A DNA stretch of 64,000 nt from Alistipes muris (GTDB lineage Bacteria; Bacteroidota; Bacteroidia; Bacteroidales; Rikenellaceae). The DNA is taken from contig NZ_CALPDD010000002.1 in assembly GCF_943193205.1 (NCBI RefSeq), forward strand, positions 124,001 to 188,000, in the 5' to 3' direction. The notes under the pieces were generated by a model. It did not search any database. It worked only from the letters and a program-made list of their open reading frames with translations, and was not told where the DNA came from. This document shows, one piece after another, positions 8,228 through 16,128 of the stretch (its first letter is position 1; every line of letters starts with the position of its first letter). Made by a program: the position numbers and the translations under genes.

Positions 8228-9435
8228 TAGAGGAAATTGTTGAACGGATAGCGTCCGGCGTGGATTTCGCGCACCATGCCGTAGAGGTCGGTGCGGAACT
8301 TCTCGAGGTTGGTCTTCGCGAGCGCCGACAGGAAGATGCAGGGCGATTCGGTCTGCGCCATCCAGCTGCGGCGCAGGTCGTCGAGCGAGAGGTTTTCGCG
8401 CGTCGCGGGGGTCAGGTCGTCCTCCTCTTTCTTAATATAGGTGTAGGCGTCGATTTTGTTGAAGACCATGTAGACCGGCTTGTCGCCCGCGCCTATCTCC
8501 TGCAAGGTCTGCTTCACTACGGCTATCTGCTCCTCGAACTGCGGATGCGAAATGTCGACCACATGGACCAGCAGGTCGGCCTCGCGCACCTCGTCGAGGG
8601 TCGACTTGAACGATTCGATCAGCTCGGTCGGCAGCTTGCGGATGAATCCCACCGTATCCGAAAGCAGGAACGGCAGGTTGTCGAACACCACCTTGCGCAC
8701 CGTCGTGTCGAGGGTGGCGAACAACTTGTTTTCGGCGAAGACCTCGCTTTTGGCGATGAGGTTCATCAGCGTCGATTTGCCCACGTTCGTATAGCCCACC
8801 AGCGCCACCCGCACCAGCTGCCCGCGGTTCGAGCGCTGCACGGCCATCTGACGGTCTATTTTCTTCAGGTCTTCCTTCAGCTTGGCGATGCGGCTGCGGA
8901 TGATTCGGCGGTCGGTCTCGATTTCGCGTTCGCCCGCACCGCCGCGCGTACCCGTGCCGCCGCGCTGGCGTTCGAGGTGGGTCCACAGACCCGACAGCCG
9001 GGGCAGCATGTATTCGTAGTTGGCCAGCTGCACCTGCGTCTTGGCATAGGCCGTCTGGGCCCGCGACATGAAGATGTCCAGAATCAGACGCGTGCGGTCG
9101 AGGATGCGGCAGGGCATCGCCTTTTCGATGTTGCGGGTCTGCGACGGCGTGAGTTCGTCGTCGAAAATCGCCACGTCGATTTCGTTCTCCCGGCAATAGT
9201 CGGCTATCTCCTCCAGCTTGCCCGGCCCCACATAGATGCGCGACGAGGGCTGCGGCAGCCGCTGCGTGAAGCGGCGCACCGAACGGATGTCGGCCGTTTC
9301 GGCCAGGAATTCCAGCTCGTCGAGGAATTCCTCGGCCTGGCGGGGTTCCTGGTTATCACGGACCACAGCCACCAGCACGGCGCGTTCGCACTCGTGCGGC
9401 GCGGGAGCGGATAGGGTATTTCTGTTCTCTTCCAA
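8224..9435 (-). CDS. hflX: Ribosome-associated GTPase HflX
   Basis: A 403-residue HflX. N-terminal domain to about 130 with IYVGPGKLEEI and IFDDELTPSQTRNIEKA; a helical linker with the Gly-rich loop RQRGGTGTRGGAGE; then the G domain with G1 GYTNVGKST (214-222), DTVGFIRKLP (G3 region), and NKID (G4). HflX binds the 50S E-site region and splits stalled ribosomes during stress. The RGG-type loop and the LERQRGG motif are family features. First gene of the hflX-upp-sulfatase operon; no good promoter box was found upstream, only a weak CTATTTG on the minus strand around 9450. Confidence 0.96.
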   Translation of the reverse strand: MEENRNTLSAPAPHECERAVLVAVVRDNQEPRQAEEFLDELEFLAETADIRSVRRFTQRLPQPSSRIYVGPGKLEEIADYCRENEIDVAIFDDELTPSQTRNIEKAMPCRILDRTRLILDIFMSRAQTAYAKTQVQLANYEYMLPRLSGLWTHLERQRGGTGTRGGAGEREIETDRRIIRSRIAKLKEDLKKIDRQMAVQRSNRGQLVRVALVGYTNVGKSTLMNLIAKSEVFAENKLFATLDTTVRKVVFDNLPFLLSDTVGFIRKLPTELIESFKSTLDEVREADLLVHVVDISHPQFEEQIAVVKQTLQEIGAGDKPVYMVFNKIDAYTYIKKEEDDLTPATRENLSLDDLRRSWMAQTESPCIFLSALAKTNLEKFRTDLYGMVREIHAGRYPFNNFLY

Positions 9436-9604
9436 GTTTTTTTCGTCAAATAGTTTTTCCGGCCATGCCGACAGATTTTTCTCCGGCCGGGCCGATGCGC
9501 GGTTCAGCAGGCAAACTCCGTGCTATCTCCGGACGCGGCAGGGCTTCTCCTCCAATCGGCCGAAGCAGCCCGGGCCTCCTCCGCCCCGTCCCGGCAACCC
9601 ATCA

Positions 9605-9640
9605 TAAACAAGGGTATCCGCCCGGAAGCAAGATACCCTC
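9605..9640 (-). terminator. Probable terminator after tonB
   Basis: GGGTATC (9612-9618) and GATACCC (9632-9638) can pair as a 7-bp stem with a 13-base loop, followed on the minus strand by a weak T-rich run (TTGTTTAT). It lies 23 bases past the tonB stop. The rest of 9436-9660 shows no open frame worth naming. Confidence 0.55.
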
Positions 9641-9660
9641 GATATATCGGATGCCGCGTC

Positions 9661-10344
9661 TTAGTTCTGCATGCGGAAGTCGACCGGCAGGGTGTACTTG
9701 ATGCGCACCACCTGGTTGCGCTGTTTGCCGGGGCTCCACTTGGGCGACTTGCTCAGCACGCGGATGGCCTCCTCCGAAAGCGAACGGTCGGGGGTCATCA
9801 GCACCTGGATGTTGGTCAGACGGCCGTCCTTCTCGATGACGAACGACAGCACCACGCGGCCCGAAATGCCGTTCTCCAACGCAATCTGCGGGAAGCGCAC
9901 ATTGTCCTGCACCCACTTGCGGAACGTATTGAGGTCGCCGCCCTGGAACGAAGGCATCGTCTCGGCCGTGAGGAACGGCTGGTCGTCTTCGATGATCTCC
10001 TCCTTGACTTCCACCTGCTGCAGCACCTCGGTGTCCTCGTCGAACTCCGCGAAGTTGATGTCCGTGGCAATCTTGGTCTCGTTGGTCACCACCTGCAGCA
10101 AGTCGGCGATCACCTTCACCTCCACCTTCTTGGGAGGTTCGGGCGGCTTCTGATCCTGGCGCGTGATTTCGACGATCTGCTCGTCGACGGGACCGTAGTT
10201 CAGATCGACTTGCTCGATACGGTGTTCTTTCGGCGTATAGGCGAAAGCCGCGATGACCAGCGCCAGCGCGACGATCAGACCGATTTCGAGCAGAAGACCC
10301 CGCTTGTTCTGGAGGTCTGCCTTGGGCGATTTCTTGATTTCCAT
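9661..10344 (-). CDS. TonB-family energy transducer
   Basis: A 227-residue protein with an N-terminal cytoplasmic stub, one TM segment at about 19-38, a short Pro/Lys stretch (QKPPEPPKKVEVK), and a C-terminal TonB domain starting near 135 (FQGGDLNTFRKWVQDNVRFP and later SGRVVLSFVIEKDG). It spans the periplasm and would couple the ExbB/ExbD proton-motive complex to outer-membrane TonB-dependent receptors. No exbBD or receptor genes lie beside it. The gene is monocistronic in appearance: its own -7 box on one side and a hairpin on the other. Confidence 0.93.
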   Translation of the reverse strand: MEIKKSPKADLQNKRGLLLEIGLIVALALVIAAFAYTPKEHRIEQVDLNYGPVDEQIVEITRQDQKPPEPPKKVEVKVIADLLQVVTNETKIATDINFAEFDEDTEVLQQVEVKEEIIEDDQPFLTAETMPSFQGGDLNTFRKWVQDNVRFPQIALENGISGRVVLSFVIEKDGRLTNIQVLMTPDRSLSEEAIRVLSKSPKWSPGKQRNQVVRIKYTLPVDFRMQN

Positions 10345-10404
10345 CTATTGATTCTTTTTAATCGTTTCAGGTCGGCGGCACGCGCGGGGCGTACACTTGC
10401 ACCA

Positions 10405-10412
10405 CAAATATA
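10405..10412 (-). promoter_or_regulatory. -7 element TATATTTG for tonB
   Basis: A perfect TAnnTTTG on the minus strand, 60 bases before the tonB start. No TTTG is present at 19-21 bases upstream. Confidence 0.5.
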
Positions 10413-10466
10413 TACATAAAATTCCGAAATCGTGCGGCCCGGGGCAAAAAATCTTCAACTTTTGCC

Positions 10467-10474
10467 TATTTTTG
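10467..10474 (+). promoter_or_regulatory. -7 element TATTTTTG for rlmN
   Basis: TATTTTTG matches TAnnTTTG and lies 30 bases before the ATG at 10505. It argues for the 10505 start over the in-frame ATG at 10397, which would be upstream of the transcript. The divergent tonB element lies 55 bases away. Confidence 0.5.
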
Positions 10475-10504
10475 TCTGCGGAAAACCCTCTTACGAGCCG
10501 CACC

Positions 10505-11539
10505 ATGGCAGACACCGAACCCCTCTACGGGCGCACGCCCGACGAACTGGCCGCGCTGTGCCGCGAGTTGGGCATGCCGCGATTCGCCGCCGGGCAGCTG
10601 GCGCGGTGGCTCTACGTGCGGCATACCGAAGACCCGCTGTCCATGAGCGACATAGCCGCCGCACACCGGGCCGCGCTGGCCGAACGGTTCCGGCCCGTGC
10701 TCAGCGCTCCGGTCCGGGTCAGCGAATCGGCCGACGGAACCAAGAAATACCTGTTCCGGACCCTCCGGAACAGCTTCATCGAATCGGCCTATATCCCCGA
10801 CGGCGACCGGGCCACGCTGTGCGTCTCCTCGCAGGCAGGCTGCCGCATGGGCTGCCGCTTCTGCGCCACCGGGCGGCAGGGGCTGCAACATTCGCTCTCC
10901 GCGCCCGAAATCCTCAACCAAATCGTCTCGCTGCCCGAACGCGAACGGCTGACCAACCTGGTCTTCATGGGGATGGGCGAACCGCTCGACAACACCGGCA
11001 ATGTCCTGCGGGCGCTCGAAATCATCACGGCGCCGTGGGGTTTCGGCTGGTCGCCGACCCGCGTCACGGTCTCCACGGCGGGCGTCGTACCCGAGCTGCG
11101 CCGGTTCCTCGACAGCACCAAGGTCCACCTTGCCGTGAGCCTGCACAACCCTTTCGCCGAAGAACGTACAGCTATCATGCCGGTCGAGCGGGCGTGGCCC
11201 ATCGCCGAGGTGGCGGCCATCCTGCGCGACTACGACTTCACCCACCAGCGGCGGGTCTCGTTCGAGTATATCGTCATGGAGGGGCTCAACGATTCGCCGC
11301 GCCACATCCGCGAGTTGTGCCGCCTGCTGGACGGCATCAAGTGCCGCATCAACCTCATCCGCTTCCACAAGATACCCGGCTCGCCCTACTTCTCGCCCGA
11401 CGACGCGGGGATGGTCCGCTTCCGCGACGCCCTGACCGCCCGCGGCATCCAGACCACTATCCGTGCTTCGCGCGGCGAAGACATCCAGGCCGCCTGCGGC
11501 CTGCTGAGCACTTCGGAGAAAGTGAAAAGTGAGAAGTGA
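10505..11539 (+). CDS. rlmN: Dual-specificity RNA methyltransferase RlmN
   Basis: Radical-SAM enzyme making 2-methyladenosine at A2503 of 23S rRNA and A37 of some tRNAs. From the start at 10505 the protein has 344 residues; the cluster-binding motif CRMGCRFC gives Cys113, Cys117 and Cys120, and GMGEPLDN is the family glycine motif. The late C-terminal cysteine lies in QAACGLL. The last residues, VKSEK and the TGA, are encoded by the seven-base repeat array that starts at 11522, so the C-terminus has been rewritten by the repeat. Confidence 0.95.
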   Translation: MADTEPLYGRTPDELAALCRELGMPRFAAGQLARWLYVRHTEDPLSMSDIAAAHRAALAERFRPVLSAPVRVSESADGTKKYLFRTLRNSFIESAYIPDGDRATLCVSSQAGCRMGCRFCATGRQGLQHSLSAPEILNQIVSLPERERLTNLVFMGMGEPLDNTGNVLRALEIITAPWGFGWSPTRVTVSTAGVVPELRRFLDSTKVHLAVSLHNPFAEERTAIMPVERAWPIAEVAAILRDYDFTHQRRVSFEYIVMEGLNDSPRHIRELCRLLDGIKCRINLIRFHKIPGSPYFSPDDAGMVRFRDALTARGIQTTIRASRGEDIQAACGLLSTSEKVKSEK

Positions 11540-11637
11540 AAGGTGAAAAGTCAAGCCCTCAAAAGAGAGATTAAGCATATAGGTAAAACGTTTTAGCAGC
11601 TACTTTTCACCTTGCAACTTTAACCTTTCACTTTATA
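11522..11637 (+). repeat. Heptad-flanked repeat element, copy A
   Basis: Left arm: four in-phase heptads GTGAAAA, GTGAGAA, GTGAAAG, GTGAAAA (11522-11549). Core: TCAAGCCCTC...GAGAGATTAA (11551-11573), then the palindrome TAAAACGTTTTA at 11584-11595. Right arm: five heptads CTTTTCA, CCTTGCA, ACTTTAA, CCTTTCA, CTTTATA (11603-11637). The arms are inverted relative to each other. Same architecture as the copies at 12150-12238 and 12863-13014. Confidence 0.8.
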
Positions 11638-11683
11638 AATTGGGTTCGGAATTTGCAGCCGAAGCCGCCAAACAACCGACAAC

Positions 11684-12088
11684 ATGAAAAAATGGATTCT
11701 ACTTTTGGCTGTGACGCTCGCAGCGGGCGCCGCGCAGGCACAGGTCCGGTTCGAGACCGCATCGACCGACGCCGTTCGTGAAATGGCCGTCAAGCAGGGC
11801 AAACTGGTCTTCATCGACCTTTACGCCTCGTGGTGTCCGCCCTGCCGGATGATGGAACGGCACGTATTTTCGCGCAAGGACGTGGGCGACTTCATGAGCC
11901 AGCGCTTCGTCGCGGCGAAATACGACACCGACAAACCGACGGGCAAGGAGCTGCTGAAACGCTACGGCAACGGCGCCATTCCGCTTTACCTGATTTTCGA
12001 CACGAAAGGCGAACTGCTGGGCCGCATCCAGGGCGCGTCGTCGCCCGAAGAATTCATGGACAGCGTGCGGAAAATTTTGAAAAGGTGA
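11684..12088 (+). CDS. Secreted thioredoxin-fold protein
   Basis: A 134-residue protein: signal peptide 1-20, then a thioredoxin domain of the DUF255/thioredoxin_7-like type with the active site WCPPC (Cys51 and Cys54) and the cis-proline region GAIPLYLIF. It probably acts in the periplasm as a disulphide reductase; substrate unknown. Its start follows the repeat element by about 46 bases. The last codons (AAAATTTTGAAAAGGTGA) resemble the heptad units seen elsewhere, but less clearly than in rlmN. It converges on rsmG. Confidence 0.88.
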   Translation: MKKWILLLAVTLAAGAAQAQVRFETASTDAVREMAVKQGKLVFIDLYASWCPPCRMMERHVFSRKDVGDFMSQRFVAAKYDTDKPTGKELLKRYGNGAIPLYLIFDTKGELLGRIQGASSPEEFMDSVRKILKR

Positions 12089-12090
12089 AC

Positions 12091-12149
12091 TTTGCGAGTA
12101 TGCGAGGGCAGAGACTGCTTGCAGGCTATGCCGAGCAAGAGCAAAGTCA
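12091..12149. repeat. Imperfect hairpin sharing a 25-base match with 37608-37632
   Basis: CTTTGC (12093-12098) can pair with GCAAAG (12141-12146). Inside is the sequence GAGACTGCTTGCAGGCTATG, repeated exactly at about 37611-37630, with flanking bases also conserved to 25 in total. It contains the small palindromic hairpin CTGC-TT-GCAG. It may serve as a terminator between the convergent trx and rsmG genes. Confidence 0.6.
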
Positions 12150-12238
12150 AGGCCCCGCAGGGGAATTAAAAGTGCTTGCTAAAACGTTTTAATCAGCAAC
12201 ACACCTTGCACTTTTAACTTATCACTTTTCACCTATCT
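12150..12238. repeat. Heptad-flanked repeat element, copy B
   Basis: Core hairpin CCCC-GCA-GGGG followed by AATTAAAA, then TAAAACGTTTTA at 12180-12191, then five heptads CCTTGCA, CTTTTAA, CTTATCA, CTTTTCA, CCTATCT (12204-12238). Compared with copy C the hairpin is CCCC/GGGG instead of CCCTC/GAGGG, so pairing is kept while bases differ. The right arm runs into the rsmG stop codon (TAG read on the minus strand). Confidence 0.75.
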
Positions 12239-12853
12239 TGAAGTGTAGACCACCTTTTTGGTCTCGAAGAACTCCTCGTCGAAGAACTGCGGGATGTCGT
12301 AGAGGGTCCACCGCCTGCCGGTGAGAGCCAGCTCCTCGGCCAACTCCCCGCCTTTGAGGTAGAGAATTCCATTGGGCAGCGTACCGCGCTGCCCTTTTTC
12401 GATTTTGTTCCACACCCACCCGACGAACTCGGGCATGGCGGTGACGGCCCGCGAAACGACGTAATCGAACCGCTCGGCCAGCGTCTCGACCCGCGCGCAA
12501 CGGGGCGTCAGGTTCTTCAGCCCCAACCCGTCGGCGACGCCCTCGACGACCGTAATCTTCTTGCGGATGGAATCGGCCGCCGTGAAGTGCACGTCGGGAA
12601 AAAGAATCGCCAGCGGCACCGACGGAAAACCGCCGCCGCATCCGACGTCGAGCACCCGGGCGCCCGGCGCGAATACGCACACCTTGGCGATGGCCAGCGA
12701 ATGGAGCACGTGGCGCAGATAAAGCTGATCGAAGTCCTTGCGCGAGACGACGTTGATTTTCGCGTTCCAGTCGGCGTAGAGGTCCCACAGCGCAGCGAAC
12801 TGCTGTCGCTGCCCGTCGGTAAGGTCGGGGAAATATTTAAGGATAAGGTCCAT
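12233..12853 (-). CDS. rsmG: 16S rRNA (guanine527-N7)-methyltransferase
   Basis: A 206-residue RsmG: SAM-binding motif LDVGCGGGFPSVPLA (about 68-82), the N-terminal helix WNAKINVVSRKD and ISxAV-like VVSRAVTAM. It methylates N7 of G527 in the 530 loop of 16S rRNA; loss gives low-level streptomycin resistance in other bacteria. Length is normal. The stop codon TAG and its surroundings are part of the heptad array of copy B. Upstream of the ATG lies the GGTGAGA array of copy C, only 9 bases from the start. Confidence 0.95.
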   Translation of the reverse strand: MDLILKYFPDLTDGQRQQFAALWDLYADWNAKINVVSRKDFDQLYLRHVLHSLAIAKVCVFAPGARVLDVGCGGGFPSVPLAILFPDVHFTAADSIRKKITVVEGVADGLGLKNLTPRCARVETLAERFDYVVSRAVTAMPEFVGWVWNKIEKGQRGTLPNGILYLKGGELAEELALTGRRWTLYDIPQFFDEEFFETKKVVYTSR

Positions 12854-12862
12854 AGTCGAAAA

Positions 12863-13014
12863 GGTGAGAGGTGAGAGGTGAGAGGTGAGAGGTGAGAGGT
12901 GAGAGGTGAGAGGTGAAAAATCAAGCCCTCGAAGAGGGATTAAAAGTGAGAGGTGAAAAACACGCAGTTAAAACGTTTTAACAAACACTTTCGCCTTGCA
13001 TTTTCAATTTTCAC
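12863..13014. repeat. Heptad-flanked repeat element, copy C, with seven perfect GGTGAGA units
   Basis: Left arm: seven exact copies of GGTGAGA (12863-12911) plus GGTGAAA. Core: TCAAG then CCCTC-GAA-GAGGG hairpin (12926-12938) and ATTAAAA, a second short heptad run (GTGAGAG, GTGAAAA), then TTAAAACGTTTTAA (12968-12981). Right arm: CCTTGCA, TTTTCAA, TTTTCAC (12994-13014). It separates rsmG from rluD and supplies the rluD stop codon. The perfect unit copies suggest recent expansion by slippage. Confidence 0.85.
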
Positions 13015-14074
13015 TCTGTTTATAGCTGTCCCACTTGGCGAGCAGGGCGCGGAAATCGGCGGGCAAATCGCTCTCGAACTTCAGCTCGCGGTGCGTGGCG
13101 GGGTGCTCGAACCCGAGCGACTGGGCATGGAGCGCATGGCGCGGCATCAAGGCGAAACAATTCTCGACGAACTGCCTGTACTTGGCGAACGTGGTGCCCT
13201 TGAGGATGCGGTCGCCGCCGTAGCGCTCGTCGTTGAACAGCGGATGACCCTGCCACGCCATGTGGACGCGAATCTGGTGGGTACGGCCCGTTTCGAGACG
13301 GCATTCGACGAGCGTGACGTAGTTATAACGTTTCAGCACGCGCCAATGGGTCACGGCATGCTTGCCGTCGGAACCGTCCTCGAAGACGTACATTTTCTGC
13401 CGCTCGCGCGGACTGCGGCCGATGTTGCCCGTGATAGTCCCCTCGTCCTCGGCGAAATCGCCCCACACGAGGGCGACATAGCGGCGATAAATCGTGTGGT
13501 CGAAAAACTGCTTGGCCAACCGTGCGTGGGCCTGCTCGTTCTTGGCGATGACCAACAGTCCCGAAGTGTTCTTGTCGATGCGGTGGACCAACCCGGCGCG
13601 CATCTCGCCGCTGTCGGCGATGGCGGTGCCGCGCAGATGCCACGCCAAAGCGTTGACGAGCGTACCCGACCAATTGCCCACGCCGGGATGGACGACCATG
13701 CCGGCCGGCTTGTCGACCAACAGCAAGTCGTCGTCCTCGTAGGGAATTTCGAGCGGAATCTCCTCGGGGTGGATTTCGTTGTCGCGCCGCGGATAAGGCA
13801 GCACGATCTGCACGCGGTCCGAAGGCTTGACCTTGTAGCTCGACTTGGCCGGCTTGCCGTTGACCAGGATGTTGCCGCTGTCGGCCGCCGCCTGGATGCG
13901 GTTGCGCGAACAATGCTCCATACGCGCCACGAGGAACTTGTCGAGCCGCAGGAGGGTCTGCCCCTTGTCGGCCACGACCGCGAAATGCTCGTAGAGCCCC
14001 TGCTGCTCGCTGTCGTCCTCGCAGAGCGAGGGGTCGTCGAGCAACTCGTCGTCGATGTAGGAAGCGTCGGCCAT
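13004..14074 (-). CDS. rluD: RluA-family 23S rRNA pseudouridine synthase (RluD type)
   Basis: A 356-residue RluD-like enzyme. S4 RNA-binding domain at about 41-92 (LRLDKFLVARM, GNILVNGKPAKSSYKV), catalytic motif GLVHRIDKNTSG with Asp167, and the C-terminal GRTHQIRVHM. It isomerises uridines in 23S rRNA helix 69. An acidic N-terminal extension of about 30 residues (DDELLDDPSLCEDD) precedes the S4 domain. The start at 14074 shares one base with the PASTA gene stop (TGATG). The last residues SEN and the TGA are encoded by the heptad array of copy C. Confidence 0.94.
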   Translation of the reverse strand: MADASYIDDELLDDPSLCEDDSEQQGLYEHFAVVADKGQTLLRLDKFLVARMEHCSRNRIQAAADSGNILVNGKPAKSSYKVKPSDRVQIVLPYPRRDNEIHPEEIPLEIPYEDDDLLLVDKPAGMVVHPGVGNWSGTLVNALAWHLRGTAIADSGEMRAGLVHRIDKNTSGLLVIAKNEQAHARLAKQFFDHTIYRRYVALVWGDFAEDEGTITGNIGRSPRERQKMYVFEDGSDGKHAVTHWRVLKRYNYVTLVECRLETGRTHQIRVHMAWQGHPLFNDERYGGDRILKGTTFAKYRQFVENCFALMPRHALHAQSLGFEHPATHRELKFESDLPADFRALLAKWDSYKQSEN

Positions 14075-15009
14075 CAGTCGAAAAATCCGTTGCTGTCGCG
14101 GGCGGCGGAGGGCTGCCCGGCATTCCCGCGCTCGGCCGCCGCCTTCTCCTCGGCGATGCGCTGGCGCTCCATGAACGCCTCGGCGGCCTGCTCCTCGGCA
14201 TCGCGGAGCCGCGCGGTGACTTTCTGCCCGTCGAGCGTCAGCTGCAAGTCGACCTTGGCCCCGAGCACCACGTGGCGCTCGGCCTTGGGACTCTGCATGT
14301 AGACGTGGGCGTCCTTCTGGTTGAGCAGATTGATGCCGTCGTCGAAAGCGACCTTGCCGACGTTGAGCCCCAACTCCCACAAACGGCTTTTGGCATCGCG
14401 GAGCGAAAGGCCGATGATCTGCGGCACGACGGTGACGTTATGCCCCGGCTGGACGCCGACGTAGAGCGTCACGCCCGAACCCATTTCGGCCTCGACACGC
14501 GTGGTCTCGGTGATGCGCTGGCGCCCGAAATACTCGTCGAGGACGTAATTGGTCGCCATGTCGGGACGATAGATGAGCTGCGCGATTTCGAGCCCGGCGA
14601 TTTCGAGCATGTTCTTGGCCTGCCGCAACGAACGGTCGGCCACGAAAGGCACGGGCACCATCTTCTGACGGAACGAATTGATCGTGATGTAGACCGTGCG
14701 GCCGGGCTTGACCTCGACACCCCCCTTGGGAAGCTGATCGAGGACGATGCCCCCCTCGTAGGCGGGCACGAACAACGAATCGTTGATTTGCAGCTTGAGG
14801 TCGTGGCGGCGGGCCAGGCGCTGCGCTTCGAGCAGCTGGACGCCCGAGAAATCGGGCACCGTGCGGCGCGAACCGTGGCGCGTGCCGATCTGCATGACGA
14901 CATGGGCAATGACAGCCATGGCGAGGATGATGGCCGCGATGAGCAACAAATTGTAGGCCAGCGGAAAGTTGCGCTGGAAACGGCGGCGGAACGAAGCGGA
15001 ATTCTCCAT
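14074..15009 (-). CDS. Membrane-anchored PASTA-domain protein
   Basis: A 311-residue protein: a cytoplasmic N-terminus, one TM segment at about 17-40, then three PASTA-like repeats between about 47 and 260 (TVPDFSGVQLLEAQRLA, then VPFVADRSLRQAKNMLEIAG, then VPQIIGLSLRDAKSRLWELG), and an Ala/Glu-rich helical tail. PASTA domains bind uncrosslinked peptidoglycan, so a periplasmic wall-sensing or scaffold role is likely; there is no kinase or transpeptidase domain. Start at 15009 (MENSASFRRRF) is 10 bases after the LptF/G stop. It is coupled to rluD. Confidence 0.88.
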   Translation of the reverse strand: MENSASFRRRFQRNFPLAYNLLLIAAIILAMAVIAHVVMQIGTRHGSRRTVPDFSGVQLLEAQRLARRHDLKLQINDSLFVPAYEGGIVLDQLPKGGVEVKPGRTVYITINSFRQKMVPVPFVADRSLRQAKNMLEIAGLEIAQLIYRPDMATNYVLDEYFGRQRITETTRVEAEMGSGVTLYVGVQPGHNVTVVPQIIGLSLRDAKSRLWELGLNVGKVAFDDGINLLNQKDAHVYMQSPKAERHVVLGAKVDLQLTLDGQKVTARLRDAEEQAAEAFMERQRIAEEKAAAERGNAGQPSAARDSNGFFD

Positions 15010-15019
15010 GGATTCGGGA

Positions 15020-16123
15020 CTATTTCGGGGCCTTCCTGTAAAGGTAGACCGCAATGAACAGATAGATGATGTTGGGCAGCCAGACGGCGAGCCACGGCGG
15101 CAGCGAACCGCTCTTGGCGAACTCTTCGAAGAAACGGTTGAAGAGGATGTACGAAAAACAAAGCCCGGTGCCGATGCCGATGTGGAGCCCGGTGCCGCCG
15201 CGGACCTTGCGCGAGGAGAGGGAAACACCGATGAGGGTGAGGATGAACGTCGACAACGGATAAGCGTAGCGGGCGTGGCGCTCGACCTCGATGATGTTGA
15301 TTTCGTCGGAACCCTTGGCCCGCTGCTGGGCGAGGAAGCGGTTGAGCTCGGTAATGTTCATGGTCTGGATAAGGTCGCTGACGCGGCCCAGCTCGGTGAC
15401 CTCCAAATTGATGAGAGTGTCGAGGTTGCGGTACTGCCCGAACGTCTCGACGCCTGAGGAATCGAACTCGCGGCGGGTATAACGCGGAGCGGTCCAACGC
15501 TTGGTCTCGGGATCGAACTTGGTGTCGGAAGCCTCGAGCGAACGGACGATGGACCCGTCCTTGTAATGCTCCAACGCGAAGAAAGACGCCTGGTGCGCGG
15601 CGTCGCGGTAACCACGTATATAAGCGAACGTACCGGGCTCGATCTGCCTGTAGATATGGAGGTCGTACTGGGTATGCTGCTTGCGCTTGATATACTGCGC
15701 CTCGAAAGCGACGATCTTGCGCTGCGAAAGGGGAATCAACCACAGATTGAGCAGGAGCGACAGCCCGCCGATAATCAACGCCCCGAGGAAATAAGGCCAC
15801 ATGAGCCGCCGGAACGACATGCCGCCCGAAAGCATGGCGACGATTTCGGTCTGGTAAGCCATCTTGGAAGTGAAGAAGATGCAGGCGATGAAAGTGAACA
15901 GACCGGAGAACTGGTTGATGAAAAAGGGGATGAAGTTGAGGTAATAATCGAAGATGACCTTGCGCAGCGGCGCGTGGAGCTCGGTGAAGTCGTCGACCTT
16001 CTCGACATAATCGAAGAGCACCACGACGACGATAATCATGGCGATGGCGAAGAAATAAGTAGCGAGGAACTTCCCCAATATGTAACGGTCGAGAATCCGG
16101 TAACCCGGGAAACGGAACTTCAT
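15020..16123 (-). CDS. LptF/LptG-family permease
   Basis: A 367-residue YjgP/YjgQ-family protein: two N-terminal TM helices plus four later ones around a periplasmic beta-rich region at about 125-270. The motif SGGMSFRRLMWPYF after TM2 is the coupling-helix region that contacts the LptB ATPase. It is part of the ABC complex that pulls LPS from the inner membrane to the Lpt bridge. Whether it is LptF or LptG cannot be told; a second copy would be elsewhere. It begins 5 bases after tgt, so tgt-lpt-PASTA-rluD is one operon. Confidence 0.9.
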   Translation of the reverse strand: MKFRFPGYRILDRYILGKFLATYFFAIAMIIVVVVLFDYVEKVDDFTELHAPLRKVIFDYYLNFIPFFINQFSGLFTFIACIFFTSKMAYQTEIVAMLSGGMSFRRLMWPYFLGALIIGGLSLLLNLWLIPLSQRKIVAFEAQYIKRKQHTQYDLHIYRQIEPGTFAYIRGYRDAAHQASFFALEHYKDGSIVRSLEASDTKFDPETKRWTAPRYTRREFDSSGVETFGQYRNLDTLINLEVTELGRVSDLIQTMNITELNRFLAQQRAKGSDEINIIEVERHARYAYPLSTFILTLIGVSLSSRKVRGGTGLHIGIGTGLCFSYILFNRFFEEFAKSGSLPPWLAVWLPNIIYLFIAVYLYRKAPK

Positions 16124-16128
16124 AACCT

